Origin: Paenibacillus sediminis
GTDB lineage: Bacteria > Bacillota > Bacilli > Paenibacillales > Paenibacillaceae
Length of the DNA stretch: 64,000 bases
NCBI RefSeq assembly: GCF_017873765.1
Contig: NZ_JAGGKP010000001.1
Coordinates: forward strand, 682,001 to 746,000
Direction of reading: 5' to 3'
Positions 63,612 through 64,000 of this stretch are shown here, in pieces (within the stretch, counting starts at the first letter, position 1; every line of letters starts with the position of its first letter). Both the position numbers and the translations under genes were made by a program. The notes under the pieces were generated by a model. It was not told where the DNA came from and searched no databases. It was given only the letters and a program-made list of their open reading frames with translations.

Positions 63612-64000
63612 ATGATAAGTACGAATGAAGAGATTGTATTATCTGTTGAACACATTAAAAAAAAAATAGGAAAACGTTGGATCATTGATGACGTCACATT
63701 TGATATAAGAGCGGGCGAAATATTCGGATTTCTCGGTCCTAATGGTGCAGGAAAGACGACGACGATTCGGATGCTTGTCGATTTGATTAAACCGACCGAT
63801 GGGGTCATTAAGGTGTGCGGGTATGATGTAAATCGCGATCCAGAGCGTGGGCTGAAGTATGTTGGATCGATTGTTGAGAACCCTGAAATGTACACCTATT
63901 TGACAGGCTTTGAGAACTTAGAACATTTCGCAAGAATGCAGCCCGGTATTACAAAGGCGCGGATCGAAGAAGTCGTAGAGACGGTTCGATTGACAGAACG
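63612..64000 (+). CDS. ABC transporter ATP-binding protein (5' part)
   Basis: The first 129 codons of an ABC ATPase cut by the window end. Walker A is GPNGAGKTTTIRML; a Q-loop-like stretch and SIVENPEMYTYLTGFENLEH follow, typical of the DrrA/YxlF-type multidrug or lantibiotic-export ATPases (CcmA subgroup). The signature and Walker B lie beyond the window. ATG 63612 is 28 bases after the GDSL stop. The permease is expected downstream, but is not seen here. Confidence 0.85.
   Translation, partial: MISTNEEIVLSVEHIKKKIGKRWIIDDVTFDIRAGEIFGFLGPNGAGKTTTIRMLVDLIKPTDGVIKVCGYDVNRDPERGLKYVGSIVENPEMYTYLTGFENLEHFARMQPGITKARIEEVVETVRLTE

Noticed and set aside
1..64000. CRISPR arrays, insertion sequences, prophage or integrase genes
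   Set aside because: No regularly spaced repeats, transposase or integrase motifs, or terminal repeats were found by eye.

Overview
The window looks like chromosomal DNA of a low-to-moderate GC Firmicute, most likely Paenibacillus or a close relative. The evidence is the bacillithiol gene bshA, the cca-birA-panBCD-dinG-ypmB-asnS-dnaD gene order known from Bacillus subtilis, Rex, a YesN/YesM-type two-component pair, an SLH-domain surface protein, stalk domains of the copper-amine-oxidase-N type, strong AGGAGG ribosome binding sites and a proline T-box. No phage, insertion sequence, CRISPR array or rRNA was seen. It reads as a housekeeping and accessory metabolic region. This is a judgement from sequence features, not a database match.

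Layout. 1-17.7 kb (+): end of bshA, cca, birA, a structured leader with terminator, panBCD (pantothenate), a TPR protein, dinG, rex, a methylthioadenosine/S-adenosylhomocysteine deaminase, tseB/ypmB, a membrane protein paired with a minimal FtsH-like protease behind a perfect palindrome, then hbd-ackA-asnS-dnaD. 17.7-22.2 kb (+): an ECF sigma operon (sigma, membrane anti-sigma, triple-repeat membrane protein, LiaF-like protein), then a D,D-carboxypeptidase. 22.2-28.4 kb (-): a proline T-box, proB-proA-proC and, overlapping by four bases, the methionine-salvage genes mtnW-mtnX-mtnB. 28.4-31.2 kb: mtnE (-), a secreted unknown (-) and mtnU (+), more methionine salvage. 31.2-36.6 kb: a CNNM/CBS membrane protein, a MarR regulator with twin palindromes, and a LysR regulator divergent from leuCD. 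36.7-42.8 kb (+): cell-wall amidase, GerMN lipoprotein, SLH protein, nth and a small unknown. 42.8-50.4 kb (+): a two-headed bacterial dynamin carrying an internal GC-rich island, and a heterodimeric ABC exporter. 50.5-59.6 kb (+): a GNAT, then a response regulator, histidine kinase and sugar-binding protein next to mglBAC (galactose-type uptake). 59.7-64 kb: a CAP-domain secreted protein, a stalk-domain lipoprotein, tRNA-Lys(CTT) on the minus strand, a GDSL hydrolase and the start of an ABC ATPase.

How genes work together. Methionine/SAM recycling recurs in four places (mtaD, mtnWXB, mtnE, mtnU), but mtnK, mtnA and mtnD are not in the window, and no S-box was seen. The three sensor genes next to mglBAC probably form a sugar-sensing circuit that controls the transporter. 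Many genes concern the envelope: tseB, D,D-carboxypeptidase, amidase, GerMN, SLH, dynamin, CAP protein and the ECF operon.

The items most worth a second look are: the GC island inside dynA; the coupling of mtnWXB to a proline T-box operon; the minimal FtsH pair with its palindrome; the apparent AUU start of the ECF sigma factor; and the triple-repeat membrane protein in that operon. No clearly new defence or mobile system was found.
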